From Ammoniphilus sp. YIM 78166 (GTDB lineage: Bacteria; Bacillota; Bacilli; Aneurinibacillales; RAOX-1), in the NCBI RefSeq assembly GCF_004522215.1, contig NZ_SDLR01000002.1, positions 124,001 through 188,000 on the forward strand: a stretch of DNA of 64,000 nucleotides, written 5' to 3'. Shown here in pieces: positions 1 to 9,116 of the stretch; the stretch's first letter is position 1, and each line of letters starts with the position of its first letter. Below the pieces are notes generated by a model. That model ran no database searches. It was not told the origin of the DNA and was given only the letters and a program-made list of their open reading frames with translations. A program made the translations under genes and the position numbers.

Positions 1-2
1 AG

Positions 3-305
3 CGTCCAGAGCAAGGTCTCCTGGCGGGATTATGGGAACTGCCTAATGTAGAAGGAGAGCAAGTGGAGCTAGAAAACCATCTTGTTGACAACCATCACCT
101 TGAAGTAGCTGGAGGGGGACAGCTGTTCCATCATCAACATACGTTTTCCCATCTGCAATGGGAAATGGATGTTTATGCTTATCGGGCAGTAAAGGCCCCT
201 TTAGAAATAGAAGCCCATTGGATTACATGGGAACAAATCCAAAACTACACCTTTCCCGTTTCTTATCAGAAAATATTTGCTCAAATTAAGGAGTTTTATC
301 GATAG
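3..305 (+). CDS. mutY: MutY adenine DNA glycosylase, C-terminal fragment
   Basis: Only the last 100 or so codons lie in the window; the frame is open from the left edge. MutY removes adenine mispaired with 8-oxoguanine during base excision repair. The visible part is the C-terminal NUDIX-like domain that recognises 8-oxoG, identified from the RPEQGLLAGLWELP stretch at the very start. The catalytic helix-hairpin-helix and [4Fe-4S] regions lie outside. A GTG at 63 is internal and not a start. clpB begins 12 bases downstream. In B. subtilis mutY (yfhQ) is close to fabL, which agrees with the layout here. Confidence 0.85.
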   Translation, partial: RPEQGLLAGLWELPNVEGEQVELENHLVDNHHLEVAGGGQLFHHQHTFSHLQWEMDVYAYRAVKAPLEIEAHWITWEQIQNYTFPVSYQKIFAQIKEFYR

Positions 306-317
306 GAGGCGATCCGT

Positions 318-2924
318 ATGGATATGAATCGATTCACCATCAAATCATTAGAAGCCATCCAACATGCCGAGACGGTAGCCCTTCAGCATGGCAATTCCGA
401 AATTGACACTGAACATCTCTTGTTGGCCTTGCTTGAACAGCAGGAAGGGCTCGTTCCAAGACTTATAGAAAAAATGGGCGTTGCCCAAAACTATCTTACT
501 TCAGCTATTAAGCGCATGGTAGAAAAGAAACCCAGGGTAAGCGGCCCAGGGCGTGAGTGGGGGAAAGTCTACGTCAGCCGTTCCCTAAACGGAATTCTTC
601 TAGCTTCTGAGGAAGAGGCTAAACGCATGGGAGATGAGTACATTTCCACGGAGCATTTGCTTTTATCCATCGTGGAGGCTGGAGAAAGAACTAGCCTTGG
701 CTCTTTGTTTAAAGAACAAAGTCTGACACGCGAGTCCATTTTAAAGGTGTTAACCGATGTGAGGGGGAATCAGCGAGTGACAAACCAGACACCAGAAGCC
801 ACATACGAAGTTTTGGATAAGTACGGCGTGGACCTTGTGAAAGCGGCTGAGAAAAACAAGCTCGACCCGGTTATCGGTCGTGATGCGGAGATTCGCCGGG
901 TGATTCAGATTCTATCTCGAAAGACAAAAAATAATCCAGTGCTGATCGGGGAACCAGGTGTTGGCAAGACCGCGATTATCGAAGGATTGGCTGGGCGAAT
1001 CGTACGTGGGGACGTGCCGGAGGGGCTTCGAAATAAAAAGATCTTCTCCCTTGATATGGGAGCTCTTATAGCTGGAGCCAAGTTTAGAGGGGAGTTTGAG
1101 GAAAGACTTAAGGCGGTCCTTCATGAGGTGAAAAAAAGTGAAGGCCAAATCCTATTGTTTATCGATGAAATCCATACGATTGTAGGGGCTGGCAAGGCTG
1201 AGGGATCAATGGATGCAGGGAACATGCTGAAGCCTATGCTGGCAAGAGGAGAGCTCCATTGCATCGGGGCTACTACGCTTGATGAGTACAGAAAGTATAT
1301 CGAAAAAGATGCGGCCCTAGAGCGAAGATTCCAGCCTGTCATGGTCCAAGAGCCCACAGTGGAGGATACGATATCGATCTTGAGAGGGTTAAAGGAACGA
1401 TTTGAGGTCTTCCATGGAGTAAAAATTCATGATAATGCTCTCGTATCTTCTGCGATGCTTTCTAATCGCTATATTACGGACCGGTTCTTGCCGGATAAGG
1501 CTATTGATTTAATTGATGAAGCATGCGCCCTGATTCGGACGGAGATTGACTCCATGCCTGCGGAGTTAGATGAGGTAGCGCGTCGAGTCATGATGCTTGA
1601 AGTCGAAGAAGCGGCCTTGAAAAAGGAAACGGATAAAGCTAGCCAAGAACGATTACAGCACCTTCAAAAAGAGCTCTCCGAGCAAAAAGAAATCCTCCAT
1701 GGTCTTCGCGCCCAATGGGAAAGTGAAAAACAAGCGATTCATAGCGTACAAAAGCTAAGAGAAGCGCTGGAGCAGCTTCATCAACAAATCGCGCAGGCCG
1801 AGCGTGAGTATGACTTGAACCTCGCGGCTGAGTTGAAATATGGAAAACTTCCGTTATTGGAGAAAAAACTGAAGGAAGAAGAAGCTCAGCAAGACGAGAA
1901 GAAGAAGGGACAGTCTCTGCTACGAGAAGAAGTGAGTGAGGAAGAGATTACTCGGATTATTTCACGCTGGACGGGTATTCCGGTCACGAAGCTGCTTGAG
2001 GGTGAAAGAGAAAAGCTGATGAAGCTCGAATCCATTCTGCATCAGCGCGTGATTGGCCAGGAGGAAGCCGTTCAAGGGGTGTCCGACGCGATTATCCGGG
2101 CAAGAGCGGGGATAAATGACCCAAGAAGACCCATTGGTTCTTTTCTGTTCCTCGGTCCTACAGGGGTAGGAAAAACAGAGCTGGCCAAGACCTTGGCAGA
2201 GACGCTTCTCGATTCAGAAGACCATCTGATTCGCTTGGATATGAGTGAGTACATGGAGAAGCATACGGTTTCTCGGCTGATCGGAGCCCCTCCTGGATAT
2301 ATCGGCTATGAGGAAGGCGGGCAGTTGACAGAGGCGGTACGAAGAAAGCCTTATTGTGTCATCTTATTTGATGAAATTGAAAAAGCTCACGCCGACGTAT
2401 TTAATATCTTACTGCAAATATTGGATGACGGTCGAGTGACGGACTCTCATGGCAGAACAGTCGATTTTAAAAATACCATTATCATTATGACCTCCAACAT
2501 TGGTTCTGTGTTCTTATTGGACGGAATTGATGATGAAGGACAAATAAGGGATACCGCTAGACAGCAAGTCATACAGGAGCTTAAGCGCCATTTTAGGCCG
2601 GAGTTCCTCAACCGAATTGATGATACGGTGCTGTTTAAGCCACTAACGACTTCGGAAATTGTCCGTATTGTCGATTTGCTTCTTACGGACCTTCAGCAAC
2701 GGCTGCATGCACAGGATATTGAGCTTGAATTGACCCCAGGGGCCAAGAATTTGATTGCACAGCTTGGGTATGATCCTGTCTACGGGGCTCGACCGCTTAA
2801 ACGCTTTATCCAGAAGCAAGTGGAAACCCCTGTGGCTAGGGCTTTAATCAGCGGCGAAGCCAAACCAGGAAGCCGGGTCACGCTTGACGAGAAGGAAGGA
2901 CTTCTTAGAGTTCACACAAATTAA
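318..2924 (+). CDS. clpB: ClpB protein disaggregase (Hsp100)
   Basis: An 868-residue AAA+ chaperone that, with DnaK, extracts polypeptides from aggregates. It has an N-terminal Clp-N double repeat (residues 1-145), a first AAA module with Walker A GEPGVGKT at 211-218, a coiled-coil M-domain (about 405-525), and a second AAA module with GPTGVGKT at 613-620. The M-domain contains [18 protein letters not shown], the hallmark that separates ClpB from ClpC, and there is no ClpP-binding loop like that of ClpX/ClpA. Length matches the family (about 860). AGGAGG lies 9 bases before the ATG. No CIRCE or CtsR operator was recognised in the short gap after mutY, so it may be read through from mutY. Confidence 0.95.
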   Translation: MDMNRFTIKSLEAIQHAETVALQHGNSEIDTEHLLLALLEQQEGLVPRLIEKMGVAQNYLTSAIKRMVEKKPRVSGPGREWGKVYVSRSLNGILLASEEEAKRMGDEYISTEHLLLSIVEAGERTSLGSLFKEQSLTRESILKVLTDVRGNQRVTNQTPEATYEVLDKYGVDLVKAAEKNKLDPVIGRDAEIRRVIQILSRKTKNNPVLIGEPGVGKTAIIEGLAGRIVRGDVPEGLRNKKIFSLDMGALIAGAKFRGEFEERLKAVLHEVKKSEGQILLFIDEIHTIVGAGKAEGSMDAGNMLKPMLARGELHCIGATTLDEYRKYIEKDAALERRFQPVMVQEPTVEDTISILRGLKERFEVFHGVKIHDNALVSSAMLSNRYITDRFLPDKAIDLIDEACALIRTEIDSMPAELDEVARRVMMLEVEEAALKKETDKASQERLQHLQKELSEQKEILHGLRAQWESEKQAIHSVQKLREALEQLHQQIAQAEREYDLNLAAELKYGKLPLLEKKLKEEEAQQDEKKKGQSLLREEVSEEEITRIISRWTGIPVTKLLEGEREKLMKLESILHQRVIGQEEAVQGVSDAIIRARAGINDPRRPIGSFLFLGPTGVGKTELAKTLAETLLDSEDHLIRLDMSEYMEKHTVSRLIGAPPGYIGYEEGGQLTEAVRRKPYCVILFDEIEKAHADVFNILLQILDDGRVTDSHGRTVDFKNTIIIMTSNIGSVFLLDGIDDEGQIRDTARQQVIQELKRHFRPEFLNRIDDTVLFKPLTTSEIVRIVDLLLTDLQQRLHAQDIELELTPGAKNLIAQLGYDPVYGARPLKRFIQKQVETPVARALISGEAKPGSRVTLDEKEGLLRVHTN

Positions 2925-2994
2925 TTCGGTTAAAGAAGGATTTCACCCGTGCGCATGGAAATATAAAGCATTAGGCCTAGGGGGATGTAAGGAC

Positions 2995-4104
2995 ATGAAC
3001 AACGCGATCATGGAATCGATACTAAAATTTGTTTCTGACAGCATCATCATCATGAACGAAGAAGGGGTTATCAGCTCAATCAATCCTGCTGCGGGAAACT
3101 TATTTGGGTACCATGGATCCGACGTTATGGGAAAACATGTCGAGCTGTTGCTTCCCGACCTATTCGGCGGAACGATTAGTGGAACTGGAAGAAAATCCAT
3201 CGGCAAAAAAAAGAGCGGAACCATCTTCCCTGTCACCGTAACGTTTGTAGAATCTCAAGCGGATGAAGGAAAATGCTTTATTGGTATCATTCGTGAAATT
3301 GTTGAGCGTAAACCTTGGGACCAAGCCCAATACCTGAAGTTGATTCTAGAACATCTTCCGGATCAGATCTGGGTGAAGGATGTTCAGATGAAATATACTT
3401 TTGCCAATAGGGCTTTTCTTGACCATTTCGGCGCAGAGAACAGGGTTGAAGGATTATCCGATTATGATTTCTATCCCGAAGAACAAGCAGAAGAGGTAAA
3501 AAGTCAAGAACAGAAGCTTATTTATACAGGCGAGTCCATTACCTATAAGGAAAAGGTGGAAAACCTCCACGCTACTTCTCTAAATAAAATTACAAAAATA
3601 CCGATCCGTGATCAACAGGGCCAGATTCTAGGGTTGCTTGGGATCACCCAAGACATTACCGAGTGGCAGCAAACGGAAGAGCTATGTACGCACTTGGGGA
3701 AGATCCTGGATGAGACGATTTTTGAGATCTACGTTTTTTCTCCTTTTCCTCTCCAATTCATCTATATGAACCAAAGTGCATTGAAAAATCTAGGATACGC
3801 AATAGAGGACATCCCATCCGTTTCACCCGTGCAGCTATGGTCGAAGTTCTCGGATGAAAGTTTTCAAATGGCACTAGATTCCATCATTCTGGGGGAGCAG
3901 GAATCCATTGAATTTGAAACCAACCACAAAAAGAAAAATGGGCATTACTATCCTGTAGATGTAAAGATTCAGCTTATCTCCGAAAAGGATAAAGCGCCGT
4001 TGTTCATGGCTATCGTGCAGGATAGCAGCCCTCGGAAAGAAGCGGAAGCGATCCAGCGGAAAGCGGAGCGAGCTCTGCTGTACTCTAATGTAATATTTGA
4101 TTAA
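2995..4104 (+). CDS. Triple-PAS protein without an output domain
   Basis: A 369-residue protein made of three PAS-like sensor modules: about residues 5-110 (INPAAGNLFGY), 115-235 (WVKDVQMKYTFANRAFLDHFG) and 240-360 (FIYMNQSALKNLGY, then a PAC-like segment). The chain stops right after the linker helix that usually leads into a GGDEF or histidine kinase domain, so no output domain is present. The ATG at 2995 has a GGGGGATG-type site upstream; the longer open frame from 2884 overlaps clpB and is less likely. A clear terminator follows at once. It may be a truncated signalling protein or a free-standing sensor that works by protein contact. The ligand is unknown. Confidence 0.75.
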   Translation: MNNAIMESILKFVSDSIIIMNEEGVISSINPAAGNLFGYHGSDVMGKHVELLLPDLFGGTISGTGRKSIGKKKSGTIFPVTVTFVESQADEGKCFIGIIREIVERKPWDQAQYLKLILEHLPDQIWVKDVQMKYTFANRAFLDHFGAENRVEGLSDYDFYPEEQAEEVKSQEQKLIYTGESITYKEKVENLHATSLNKITKIPIRDQQGQILGLLGITQDITEWQQTEELCTHLGKILDETIFEIYVFSPFPLQFIYMNQSALKNLGYAIEDIPSVSPVQLWSKFSDESFQMALDSIILGEQESIEFETNHKKKNGHYYPVDVKIQLISEKDKAPLFMAIVQDSSPRKEAEAIQRKAERALLYSNVIFD

Positions 4105-4111
4105 ACGAGTG

Positions 4112-4148
4112 TTCCTGATGCTAGACTATAGCTTCAGGAATTTTTTTT
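4112..4148 (+). terminator. Rho-independent terminator after the PAS gene
   Basis: Arms TTCCTGATGC and GCTTCAGGAA (one mismatch) around a 10-nt loop, followed by eight T residues. Confidence 0.85.
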
Positions 4149-4197
4149 GTTATCCGTTTTCTTAATTTTTAAATGAATAAAAATACAGTCTTATGTA

Positions 4198-4227
4198 TTG
4201 ACCGTTTCATATGACCTGTAATATATT
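4198..4227 (+). promoter_or_regulatory. Putative sigma-A promoter of the YitT-type gene
   Basis: TTGACC at 4198-4203 and TATATT at 4222-4227 with an 18-bp spacer. The palindromic word TCATATGA occurs twice, over the spacer and just downstream, and could be a repressor site, but this is a guess. Confidence 0.45.
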
Positions 4228-4265
4228 AATAGACGAACATTCATATGAACGGGAGGGAGAATCGT

Positions 4266-4886
4266 ATGCTAGATTGGCTAAAGCGTCTTTTCCTAGTATT
4301 AATAGGACTTTTTATTACATCGCTAGGCATCAAGATACTATCCCTCAGCCAGTTAACCTTCGGTGGTACTGCGGGGATTGCTAGTACCTTAACGTATGCT
4401 ACGGACTTTTCTTGGGGTATCTGGTTCTTTATTGTTAATTTACCTTTCTTTATTATTTCACTACAGAAGCTTGGTAAATGGTTTACGGTTTCTAGTTTGT
4501 TATCCATTACCGGCATATCCGTTGTTCGTGATGTGTTAGACCAGTTAAGTTTGCCTCTCATCCCGAATGCAGTAATAGGATCGATTGTTGCAGGGTTATT
4601 AATTGGTATTGGAGTAACACTAGTGTTAAATAATGGCTCTTCACTAGGAGGCATCCATATTCTTGCCCTTTATCTAGATGAACGTTTCAAGATCAATCGC
4701 GGATTAACTATAGTAATTAGTGATTTGTTGATTGTGTTGACTGCGGTGTTTATTATCGGCTGGCTCTATGCCATGATCTCCGCCATTTCCATTATCATTG
4801 CGAGTACAATTATTGGACGTTACAAGAAGTCTCCAATTAAAGAGATGGTTGAGAAGGAAGAAGAGGCGTATTCACTTTCTCATTAA
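4266..4886 (+). CDS. YitT/DUF161-type integral membrane protein
   Basis: A 206-residue hydrophobic protein with about six membrane-spanning segments and Gly-rich motifs (LTFGGTAGIAS near 30-40, NNGSSLGGIHIL near 120-130) typical of the YitT/YczE group. The biochemical role of this family is not established. The ATG at 4266 is preceded by GGGAGGGAG and is preferred over the in-frame ATG at 4245, which has no good site. It is flanked by its own promoter and a terminator, so it is probably monocistronic. The C-terminal tail is acidic and cytoplasmic. Confidence 0.75.
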   Translation: MLDWLKRLFLVLIGLFITSLGIKILSLSQLTFGGTAGIASTLTYATDFSWGIWFFIVNLPFFIISLQKLGKWFTVSSLLSITGISVVRDVLDQLSLPLIPNAVIGSIVAGLLIGIGVTLVLNNGSSLGGIHILALYLDERFKINRGLTIVISDLLIVLTAVFIIGWLYAMISAISIIIASTIIGRYKKSPIKEMVEKEEEAYSLSH

Positions 4887-4914
4887 TGAGCAAAGATAGA
4901 GGACAAAAATTGTG

Positions 4915-4958
4915 AGGACATAGGTTTCAGATTTTGTTGAACCTGTGTTCTTTTTTTT
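4915..4958 (+). terminator. Terminator after the YitT-type gene
   Basis: GGACATAGGTT pairs with AACCTGTGTTC (two G-U pairs) and is followed by T8. Confidence 0.8.
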
Positions 4959-5063
4959 GAGCCCAATTAATAAAAAAAGATGCTTCCTACGGTGGTAACG
5001 GGTTACACTGAAACCGCCCGAGAGCGGGAATGAGTGGTTTTGATCTGTCGAAAATACAAACCC

Positions 5064-5112
5064 AAAAAAAGAAGGGCTTCTTCCAACATCACAGTTGAAA
5101 AAAGTCCTTCTT
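5064..5112 (-). terminator. Terminator of sodA
   Basis: On the minus strand GAAGGAC/GCCCTTC and TTCAAC/GTTGGAA arms form a long hairpin followed by T7, just after the sodA stop. Confidence 0.8.
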
Positions 5113-5121
5113 TTGTTATTT

Positions 5122-5733
5122 TTATTTCGCAGCAGCGTAACGGTTGCTTACTGCATCCCAGTTCACAACGTTCCAGAAAGCGGAGATGTAGTCAGGGCGC
5201 TTGTTTTGATAGTTCAAGTAGTAAGCATGCTCCCAAACATCAAGACCAAGGATAGGAGTCTTGCCTTCCATAAGAGGGCTGTCTTGGTTAGGTGTGCTAG
5301 TTACTGCAAGGCTTCCGTTGTCAACAACTAACCATGCCCAGCCAGAACCGAAACGAGTAGTAGCAGCCTTAGCGAATTCTTCTTTGAAGCTATCGAAGCT
5401 TCCAAACTTGCTGTTGATGGCATCCGCTAATTCTCCAGCTGGAGCACCGCCGCCATTCGGACTCATGATCTGCCAGAATAGGGAGTGGTTAGCATGACCA
5501 CCGCCATTGTTGCGAACCGCAGTGCGGATATTCTCAGGAATAGCTTCCATGTTGGAGATCAATTCTTCAATGCTCTTGCTAGAAAGGTCATCATGTCCTT
5601 CTAGAGCTGCGTTTACGTTGTTTACGTAAGTTGCATGGTGACGACCATGGTGAATGTTCATGGTTGTTTCATCGATATGAGGCTCAAGGGCATTCGCAGC
5701 ATAAGGCAATGCAGGCAATTCGTATTTAGGCAT
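5122..5733 (-). CDS. sodA: Superoxide dismutase (Mn/Fe family)
   Basis: A 203-residue enzyme that converts superoxide to hydrogen peroxide and oxygen in the cytosol. Family landmarks are all visible: the N-terminal [16 protein letters not shown] with the first metal His, the [14 protein letters not shown] segment, [11 protein letters not shown] with the second His, and the C-terminal [15 protein letters not shown] with the last Asp and His ligands. The [12 protein letters not shown] and WAWLV regions fit Mn-type enzymes, but metal choice cannot be proved here. AGGAGG precedes the ATG, and a good sigma-A promoter and its own terminator make it monocistronic. Codon use is strongly biased to C-ending Tyr and Asn codons, as in highly expressed genes. 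Confidence 0.97.
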   Translation of the reverse strand: MPKYELPALPYAANALEPHIDETTMNIHHGRHHATYVNNVNAALEGHDDLSSKSIEELISNMEAIPENIRTAVRNNGGGHANHSLFWQIMSPNGGGAPAGELADAINSKFGSFDSFKEEFAKAATTRFGSGWAWLVVDNGSLAVTSTPNQDSPLMEGKTPILGLDVWEHAYYLNYQNKRPDYISAFWNVVNWDAVSNRYAAAK

Positions 5734-5775
5734 AGTAAAGTCCTCCTGTATAATATGTATTAACTTCCAAATTTT

Positions 5776-5804
5776 ATTATAGTTAATTTCCTATACTAAA
5801 TCAA
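5776..5804 (-). promoter_or_regulatory. Sigma-A promoter of sodA
   Basis: Minus strand: TTGATT (5799-5804), 17-bp spacer, TATAAT (5776-5781). No PerR or Fur box was recognised over it. Confidence 0.65.
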
Positions 5805-5824
5805 CAAAAAAGTATCATAACTAA

Positions 5825-6013
5825 CTAGGTTGGGCGCCGCAATCCGCCCCGTCTTTCAATCTCATTAATAATGGTATGATGAAAGCTAACACCTTCCGTG
5901 TTTAAAAAACCTCCCATTTGAGCCATCACATGATGATGGAAAGCTAATTCATTAAGTGACCATTCCGTAACGGGTACATCCTCGAGCTCGCCCATATGGC
6001 GCTCTTCAAACAT
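5825..6013 (-). CDS. Small conserved-looking hypothetical protein
   Basis: A 62-residue soluble protein, acidic in its first third and ending in a basic GGLRRPT tail, with several His residues (FHHHVM, FHHT). The ATG at 6013 follows AAAGGAGGGGG at good distance, better than the ATG ten codons upstream. It is divergent from fabL and lies upstream of sodA without a terminator between. I do not recognise the family and assign no function. Confidence 0.55.
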   Translation of the reverse strand: MFEERHMGELEDVPVTEWSLNELAFHHHVMAQMGGFLNTEGVSFHHTIINEIERRGGLRRPT

Positions 6014-6104
6014 AATAGCCCCCTCCTTTCCTATCTTTAGCATGTAAAGATTAAAGGATTTTCATTCAGCCCAAAGTGAAATATAATGGAAGAGGATAAA
6101 TTAG

Positions 6105-6890
<786 letters not shown>

Positions 6891-6914
6891 AGAGGGGCTC
6901 TGCGGAGCCCCTTT
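6891..6914. terminator. Shared terminator between fabL and the Rid gene
   Basis: AGGGGCTC-TGCG-GAGCCCCT lies in the 22 bases between the convergent genes. The T run is short (three to four bases) on either strand. Confidence 0.65.
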
Positions 6915-7392
6915 AACTTTTAACTCTAACGATCATCTCCACTTCAACAGCAGCCCCACCGGGTAGGGAAGAAACACCGACAGCCGAACGGGCATGTTGC
7001 CCGCGCTCTCCAAAAATCTCAACCAGTAAATCGGATGCCCCGTTAATAACAAAAGGTAGATCATGAAAGTCTCCATCGGTATTAACGAAGCCTACGATTT
7101 TTACAATGCCTTCAATTCGATCTAGATCACCGAGTGCAGCCTTAAGGGTATTAAGGTGATTAATCAAACACTGTCTAGCCGCAAGATAGCCGTCTTCCTT
7201 ACTAACTTCCTGACCAACCTTACCTTTATATAGAAGCTTTCCATCGACCTTTGGGGTCACACCACTCACATATAGGAAAGGAGGAGCGTAAACATAAGGA
7301 GCATAATTGCCAGAAGGCTTTGGCGGTGCACTCAATTGGATGTTTTGTTCTGCCAGTTTTCTGTCAATAATGGAGCTAGTAAGTTGTTCCAT
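6913..7392 (-). CDS. Rid (YjgF/YER057c) superfamily protein
   Basis: A 159-residue protein of the Rid fold, longer than RidA itself (about 127), matching the endoribonuclease-like subgroup. Rid proteins form trimers that hydrolyse reactive enamines/imines from amino-acid and amine metabolism, though members of this subgroup are little studied. The C-terminal ARSAVGVSSLPGGAAVEVEM carries the family signature including the conserved Arg and Gly. The start is fixed by TGGAGGAATT before the ATG. It lies at the left edge of the accessory island. If the island oxidises an amine, an imine-hydrolysing Rid protein would fit, but this link is inference. Confidence 0.85.
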   Translation of the reverse strand: MEQLTSSIIDRKLAEQNIQLSAPPKPSGNYAPYVYAPPFLYVSGVTPKVDGKLLYKGKVGQEVSKEDGYLAARQCLINHLNTLKAALGDLDRIEGIVKIVGFVNTDGDFHDLPFVINGASDLLVEIFGERGQHARSAVGVSSLPGGAAVEVEMIVRVKS

Positions 7393-7517
7393 GCTAATTC
7401 CTCCAGTATTAGATTGATAAATTTTAAAATAAACAAAAGAAAGATAATTTAGGTTTCACCTTTAGATAAACATCCCATATAATAAATTAAAAACATAATA
7501 ATGGTGGTGGAGTTTAA

Positions 7518-8060
7518 ATGGATAAGCCTATGAATGTCAAGGGTGTATGCAATAAGTTTATTGGGTCGTTCCGCGGTGAAGATTGGGAAACCATTGCAGA
7601 ATTGGGTACGTCAATTAGAAAACTCCAAGTTAAAAGGATTGAAACGAAAAAAAATAAAGGTTTAGTGTTTACGTCTAAGCACGGCGTTCTTAATCTATAT
7701 GCCCAAAAAGAGGGAAGTGGTTTAGTCACAGGCAGCCTCTTTCTTATGGGGAACTCGGTTCAGGATATTATGAAGCAGCCCATTTGGAAAGTCTTTCATA
7801 CAGCGGCCTATTTATTTCAGTCTAATGCTGTGATCAATTTCTACCCAGCAGAAGGCGAGCCAGTGGAATATAGGCAAGGAACCTTATGTCGTGAACCCGG
7901 AACCGTAGACCCCAAACTGGAACGAAAAATAGATCAATTTCTCAAGCACTTACGAATAAACTACCTTTTAGAGCGTTTGCATGAAGCGATGCAAAAAAAG
8001 GACAGCAGACGAATTGGTTGGATAAAAGAAGAGTTAGGTCATTTGAGCAAGTTGGCTTAA
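7518..8060 (+). CDS. Hypothetical protein with a possible C-terminal IDEAL motif
   Basis: A 180-residue basic soluble protein. The first 130 residues are mixed alpha/beta without a motif I can name. The last 35 (NYLLERLHEAMQKKDSRR followed by IGWIKEEL) resemble the IDEAL domain, a short helical module in several Bacillales proteins of unclear function. GTGGTGGAG precedes the ATG. It stands alone between divergent Rid and convergent nadX-like genes. The function is unknown, and the IDEAL assignment rests on eye comparison only. Confidence 0.55.
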   Translation: MDKPMNVKGVCNKFIGSFRGEDWETIAELGTSIRKLQVKRIETKKNKGLVFTSKHGVLNLYAQKEGSGLVTGSLFLMGNSVQDIMKQPIWKVFHTAAYLFQSNAVINFYPAEGEPVEYRQGTLCREPGTVDPKLERKIDQFLKHLRINYLLERLHEAMQKKDSRRIGWIKEELGHLSKLA

Positions 8061-8072
8061 CGGTTTAGCTAT

Positions 8073-8223
8073 AAGGGCGACATAATCGTAAATTTCCGTT
8101 TAATTTGTGAAGGTTGGAAAAGTGTAGCAATTTAACCGGAGTTTTACGATTAAATCGAAATTATGAGTTGAAAATTCACCCTCATCGGCTAATTAGCCGG
8201 AAATATACGACTGATTCGCCCTT
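8073..8223. repeat. Three copies of a 26-nt intergenic repeat
   Basis: Copies at 8073-8098 (minus), 8137-8162 (plus, more diverged) and 8198-8223 (plus). The shared core is CGGAAAT-x-TACGA followed by TCGCCCTT. Copies 1 and 3 agree at about 20 of 26 positions and are inverted to each other. The stretch holds no gene. Confidence 0.6.
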
Positions 8224-8238
8224 CCTAAAGCTAATTTT

Positions 8239-8270
8239 CTAAAATAACCGGAATTCTCCGGTTATTTTAG
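8239..8270. terminator. Perfect 14-bp palindrome, bidirectional terminator
   Basis: CTAAAATAACCGGA-ATTC-TCCGGTTATTTTAG. It lies between the convergent 7518-8060 and 8291-9094 genes, with A/T-rich arm ends serving as the U tract on either strand. Confidence 0.75.
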
Positions 8271-8290
8271 TTTAGAGCTCAGGCTAGCAC

Positions 8291-9094
8291 CTACAATCCA
8301 ATCATCAAGTTTGTCGACAAATTCTTAAGAACCTTAGCAATACTCATGGCCACAATATATCCAGTTTTCGGATTGTTGGGAGACGGGGTATTCTGAATCT
8401 GTAAACGAATCTCGCCAAACTTTCCCGAAGCAAAGATCTCATGAACATTTTTATTGATATGAGGATCGACGAATACTTGAACCTTGGTTTGATCTAGACC
8501 GATGCCTGCTAGACTAAGTGCAGCGGAAACATTTACACTTTCAGGAAATCGTCTAGATGATTCACGTGCATTACCTTCAAATACACAGACCGGCTCCGTT
8601 AACTCTTGCAAGTTAACCTGTTGCTCGACAATGGTCCCCATCCAAGCCTTTGGGGGCTTACTTGTTTTGAGGGTAATTTCATCAAGAGGCCCGACCGCTC
8701 CGGCAGCAATTCGATCAAGACCGCCAACGGCTGCGGAAGGAACGATCAATTTGGTTCCTGATTCTGCGGCTGCCCCCATAATCGTATCCATTAAGGTCTG
8801 GTCATTAAAAGCTCCCACACTTGAAACGATAAAGTCACTCCCACTGCGAAGGGCGCGTTCAGCGTATAGTTGCACCGCATGATGTCCAGCACCTTCCACA
8901 ATAATATCTAAGTTTTGATTAAAAAATTGGTCAGGCTCATCCACAAAAAGTTCTTTAGGATATTCTGATTCAATTCGGCCAAGATCCCGAACTAAAATTG
9001 AAATCAATGCAACATTTCCCGCCTTGTTTTCAAAAATATATTGGGCAACATCTTTCCCAATCGTACCAAATCCGATAATTCCAACTCGAAGCAT
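8291..9094 (-). CDS. Aspartate dehydrogenase-like (NadX/DUF108) oxidoreductase
   Basis: A 267-residue NAD(P)-dependent enzyme of the L-aspartate dehydrogenase family, which interconverts aspartate and iminoaspartate/oxaloacetate plus ammonia. The N-terminal Rossmann motif GIIGFGTIGKDVA starts at residue 4. The C-terminal VDPHINKNVHEI carries the Asn/His pair conserved at the active site. The chosen ATG at 9094 has GGAGG seven bases upstream; the longer frame begins inside the transporter gene. It follows the transporter on the same strand with a 22-bp gap. No nadA or nadB is nearby, so a catabolic role (amino-acid or imine substrate of the island) is more likely than NAD synthesis, but this is inferred from context. 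Confidence 0.8.
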   Translation of the reverse strand: MLRVGIIGFGTIGKDVAQYIFENKAGNVALISILVRDLGRIESEYPKELFVDEPDQFFNQNLDIIVEGAGHHAVQLYAERALRSGSDFIVSSVGAFNDQTLMDTIMGAAAESGTKLIVPSAAVGGLDRIAAGAVGPLDEITLKTSKPPKAWMGTIVEQQVNLQELTEPVCVFEGNARESSRRFPESVNVSAALSLAGIGLDQTKVQVFVDPHINKNVHEIFASGKFGEIRLQIQNTPSPNNPKTGYIVAMSIAKVLKNLSTNLMIGL

Positions 9095-9116
9095 AGTAAC
9101 CTCCATGTAAGTTAAG

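Noticed and set aside
318..2924. ClpC instead of ClpB
   Set aside because: The long M-domain with [11 protein letters not shown] and no mcsA/mcsB/ctsR neighbours favour ClpB.
4241..4654. Minus-strand ORF opposite the YitT-type gene
   Set aside because: It is the shadow of a real membrane protein gene and has no ribosome site.
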